7,536 bases of DNA from contig JAUZEI010000405.1 of assembly GCA_030839105.1 (NCBI GenBank), positions 1 to 7,536 of the forward strand. Direction: 5' to 3'. This DNA comes from Actinomycetota bacterium. GTDB lineage: Bacteria > Actinomycetota > Acidimicrobiia > IMCC26256 > PALSA-610. Shown in pieces: positions 5,160 to 7,536 of this stretch. Made by a program: the position numbers and the translations under genes. Every line of letters begins with the position of its first letter. Position 1 is the first letter of the stretch. Below the pieces are notes generated by a model that ran no database searches, was not told the DNA's origin, and saw nothing but the letters and a program-made list of their open reading frames with translations.

Positions 5160-7166
5160 GTGAGAATGTGGAGCATGGCCGAGCGCGACCGCCCCTGGCT
5201 GATCCGGACCTACTCGGGTCACTCCTCCGCGCGCGCTTCGAACGCGCTGTACCGGACGAACCTGGCGAAGGGCCAGACCGGATTATCGGTGGCCTTCGAC
5301 CTCCCGACCCAGACCGGCTACGACCCCGACTCACCGCTCGCCCGCGGCGAGGTGGGCAAGGTCGGGGTGCCGGTTCCGCACATCGGCGAGATGCGAACGT
5401 TGTTCGACGGCATCCCGCTCGCGGAGATGAACACGTCGATGACGATCAACGCGACCGCGATGTGGCTGCTCGGCATGTACCTCGCGTTGGCCGACGAGCA
5501 GGCCGTCCCGCACGCCAAGCTCTCGGGGACGACGCAGAACGACATCTTGAAGGAGTACCTGTCGCGGGGCACCTACATCTTTCCGCCCGAGGCGTCGAAG
5601 CGGCTCACGGTCGATCTCGTGACGTACACGGTGAAGAACGCGCCGCTGTGGAATCCGATCAACGTGTGCCCGTATCACCTGCAGGAAGCGGGCGCGACTC
5701 CGGTGCAGGAGCTTGCGTACGGCCTCGCCAACGCGATCGCGGTGCTCGACGCGGTGCGCGAGTCGGGCCAGGTGCCCGCGGACGAGTTCCCCGAGGTCGT
5801 CGGGCGCATTTCGTTCTTCATGGATGCGGGCGTCCGCTTCGTCGAAGAGATGTGCAAGATGCGCGCGTTCACGCGCATGTGGGATCAGATCTGCAAGGAC
5901 CGCTATGGCGTCGACGATCCGAAGTTGCGTCGCTTCCGCTACGGCATGCAGGTCAACTCCTTGGGGTTGACCGAGGAACAGCCCGAGAACAACGTGCAGC
6001 GGATCGTGCTCGAGATGCTGGGAGTGACGCTGTCGAAGGACGCGCGCGCCCGCGCGATTCAGCTTCCGTGTTGGAACGAGGCGCTCGGATTGCCGACGCC
6101 CTGGGACCAGCAGTGGTCGCTGCGGATCCAGCAGGTGCTCGCATACGAGTCCGACCTGCTCGAGTACGGCGATCTGTTCGAGGGCTCGGTCGTCGTCGAA
6201 CGCAAGGTCGAGGAGTTGTGCGCCGAAGCCGAGGTCGAGTTGCAATGGGTGCTCGACGGCGGTGGCTCGTTCGCGATGATCGACGAGATGAAGGGCCGGA
6301 TCGTGCAGTCGGGTGCGGCGCGCGTGCGTCGCATCGAGTCGGGCGAGTTGAAGGTTGTGGGCGTCAACTCGTTCGCGGAGACGGAGCCGTCGCCGCTCGC
6401 GCAGAGTGCACTGAACGGCGGCATCGTGACGATCGATGCGGAGTTGGAGCGCGAACACGTGCAGGCGATCGAGGCGTGGCGCGCGGCGCGCACCCGGAGC
6501 GCGGTCGACGACGCGGTCGCGCACCTGCAGGCGGTCGCCCGCACCTCGGAGAACCTGGTGCCCGCGACGATCGCGCTCGCCAAGGCGGGCGGGACGGTCG
6601 GCGAGTGGGCCGGGGCGTTGCGCGAGGTGTTCGGCGAGTACCGCGCCCCGACGGGTGTCGGACAGGTCGCGGTGCAACCAGGCGTCGAAATGGAAGCCGT
6701 GCGGGAGCGGGTGCGTGAGATCACCGAGGAGAGCGGGCGGCCGATCCGGCTGCTCGTCGGGAAGCCCGGTCTCGACGGACACTCGAACGGGGCGGAGCAG
6801 ATCGCGGTCGCGGCCCGAGATGCCGGGTTCGAGGTGATTTACCAGGGGATCCGGCTCACCCCGGCCGAGATCGCGGCCGCAGCCCGGGACGAGGACGTCG
6901 ACGTGGTCGGCCTTTCCATCCTTTCCGGCTCCCACCTCGGACTGGTTCCCGAGATCCTGCGCCTGCTTCGGGAGGGCGGCTCCGACGCGCCGGTCGTGGT
7001 CGGGGGGATCATCCCGGACGCGGACCGTGCCCAACTCGAGACGATGGGCGTCGCCCGGGTGTACACGCCCAAGGACTATCGACTCTCGCTCATGATGCGT
7101 GACCTCGCCGAGTTGGCCTACGCACACCGGTCGAAGCCTCAGGCCGGGGCGAAGGTAGGCCGATGA
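5160..7166 (+). CDS. ecm: B12-dependent acyl-CoA mutase, probable ethylmalonyl-CoA mutase (MeaA/Ecm type)
   Basis: Adenosylcobalamin-dependent carbon-skeleton mutase. The best match is ethylmalonyl-CoA mutase, which converts (2R)-ethylmalonyl-CoA to methylsuccinyl-CoA. The product is 668 residues in one chain: mutase barrel (about 8-500) plus C-terminal B12 domain (about 527-660) with the DGHSNG form of DxHxxG (539-544, His541 the cobalt ligand), LSILSGSHLG (585-594) and VVVGGIIPD (612-620). Its length and the stretches RPWLIRTYSGHSSA (11-24), ARGEVGKVGVPV (61-72), LSRGTYI (134-140) and CPYHLQEAGATPVQELA (170-186) look like Ecm/MeaA rather than methylmalonyl-CoA mutase, which is usually over 700 residues or two-subunit. 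Assignment against methylmalonyl-CoA mutase is likely but not certain. GTG 5160 has GAGAGG 6 nt upstream; ATG 5166 and ATG 5175 (MAERDRPW) are alternatives, the last agreeing best with relatives. It probably shares a transcript with hbd and overlaps the next gene by ATGA. Confidence 0.92.
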   Translation: MRMWSMAERDRPWLIRTYSGHSSARASNALYRTNLAKGQTGLSVAFDLPTQTGYDPDSPLARGEVGKVGVPVPHIGEMRTLFDGIPLAEMNTSMTINATAMWLLGMYLALADEQAVPHAKLSGTTQNDILKEYLSRGTYIFPPEASKRLTVDLVTYTVKNAPLWNPINVCPYHLQEAGATPVQELAYGLANAIAVLDAVRESGQVPADEFPEVVGRISFFMDAGVRFVEEMCKMRAFTRMWDQICKDRYGVDDPKLRRFRYGMQVNSLGLTEEQPENNVQRIVLEMLGVTLSKDARARAIQLPCWNEALGLPTPWDQQWSLRIQQVLAYESDLLEYGDLFEGSVVVERKVEELCAEAEVELQWVLDGGGSFAMIDEMKGRIVQSGAARVRRIESGELKVVGVNSFAETEPSPLAQSALNGGIVTIDAELEREHVQAIEAWRAARTRSAVDDAVAHLQAVARTSENLVPATIALAKAGGTVGEWAGALREVFGEYRAPTGVGQVAVQPGVEMEAVRERVREITEESGRPIRLLVGKPGLDGHSNGAEQIAVAARDAGFEVIYQGIRLTPAEIAAAARDEDVDVVGLSILSGSHLGLVPEILRLLREGGSDAPVVVGGIIPDADRAQLETMGVARVYTPKDYRLSLMMRDLAELAYAHRSKPQAGAKVGR

Positions 7167-7536
7167 GGAAACGCATGCACGACACGCGCGTCATCGTGGC
7201 CGCCACGGGCGGAGTAGCCGCACTCGCGGCCGGAGCGGTTGGCGTCGCGATCAATTCGCCCACTTTTGCAGTCGTCGCGGGTTCGGCCGGCGTCGTCGCT
7301 GCGATCGCGGGGGTTGCGTTGGGCGCGAGGGCCCGGCAGAGCGAATACCGGCTGGAACAGGCCGAGGACGAGATACGCGCGGTGCGCCGTGAGCTCGCGT
7401 CGATCAACGCGGTGCTCCAAGAGGAAGCGAGTCGGAGAGTGGCGGAAGAAGAGCTTGGTTCGAGCCTGGAAGAACGAGCCCGCGGCGAACAGGCCTTCGA
7501 CGCGGCGACCGGTCTGTACGACGAGAAGTACTTCGC
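7163..7536 (+). CDS. Membrane protein with start of a GGDEF (diguanylate cyclase) domain, partial
   Basis: The 124 visible codons begin at ATG 7163, overlapping the mutase stop in ATGA, and run off the right edge. The protein has a short basic N-terminus, two hydrophobic Ala/Val/Gly-rich segments (about 10-30 and 34-54), then a charged helical stretch rich in Glu, Arg and Ala (about 58-110) with coiled-coil character. It ends in DAATGLYDEKYF (113-124), which matches the DxxTGLxNRRxF opening of GGDEF domains, so the missing part probably carries diguanylate cyclase activity making c-di-GMP. The GGDEF motif itself is outside the window, so neither activity nor a following EAL domain can be judged. 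ATG 7175 (Met5) is an alternative start. The overlap implies translational coupling with the mutase, although no metabolic link between the two is obvious. Confidence 0.8.
   Translation, partial: MRKRMHDTRVIVAATGGVAALAAGAVGVAINSPTFAVVAGSAGVVAAIAGVALGARARQSEYRLEQAEDEIRAVRRELASINAVLQEEASRRVAEEELGSSLEERARGEQAFDAATGLYDEKYF

Noticed and set aside
5331..7127. 598-residue minus-strand ORF, and a 516-residue plus-frame ORF (5168-6718), over the mutase gene
   Set aside because: The mutase frame has clear motifs along its whole length. The other two frames are biased, motif-free translations produced by third-position GC bias.

Overview
The window is high-GC DNA with dense, often overlapping genes, several GTG starts and short intergenic gaps. 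The protein set suggests an actinobacterium: a lysC-asd operon with an internal start inside lysC, a membrane-anchored cyclophilin with a basic N-terminus, an actinobacterial-looking 3-hydroxybutyryl-CoA dehydrogenase, and an ethylmalonyl-CoA-mutase-type B12 enzyme. An Acidimicrobiia-like lineage is my guess from resemblance only; no rRNA or marker gene is present to settle it.

Left part (1-2640, minus strand): lysC (aspartate kinase) is followed with no gap by asd (aspartate-semialdehyde dehydrogenase). These are the first two steps of the aspartate pathway to lysine, threonine, methionine and diaminopimelate. After 105 bases comes a YciI/DGPF-family protein that runs off the left edge. lysC carries a strong internal Shine-Dalgarno and ATG placed to make a separate regulatory (beta) subunit.

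Middle (2641-4247): a 69-bp divergent promoter region separates lysC from a membrane-anchored cyclophilin-type prolyl isomerase. Both starts are GTG with the same TACCCT hexamer exactly 8 nt upstream, which suggests leaderless transcripts on both strands. The cyclophilin gene converges on, and overlaps by 14 bp, a gene for a type 1 glutamine-amidotransferase-like (peptidase S51/cyanophycinase-like) protein whose expected nucleophile serine is glycine. The start of that gene lies in a 15-bp imperfect tandem repeat, and a possible 7-codon leaderless upstream ORF overlaps it.

Right part (4248-7536, plus strand): a 3-hydroxybutyryl-CoA dehydrogenase gene is followed after 57 bp by a B12-dependent acyl-CoA mutase that best resembles ethylmalonyl-CoA mutase (MeaA/Ecm). 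Together they point to the ethylmalonyl-CoA pathway for C2 assimilation or acyl-CoA supply; crotonyl-CoA carboxylase/reductase is not in the window. A two-TM, coiled-coil protein that enters a probable GGDEF (diguanylate cyclase) domain overlaps the mutase by ATGA and is cut by the right edge.

Most of the window is ordinary central metabolism. I see no rRNA, tRNA, CRISPR array, transposon or phage gene, and no stretch over 300 bases without a gene. The points worth a second look are start-site and regulatory architecture, plus a few substitutions at conserved motif positions, rather than a new multi-gene system.
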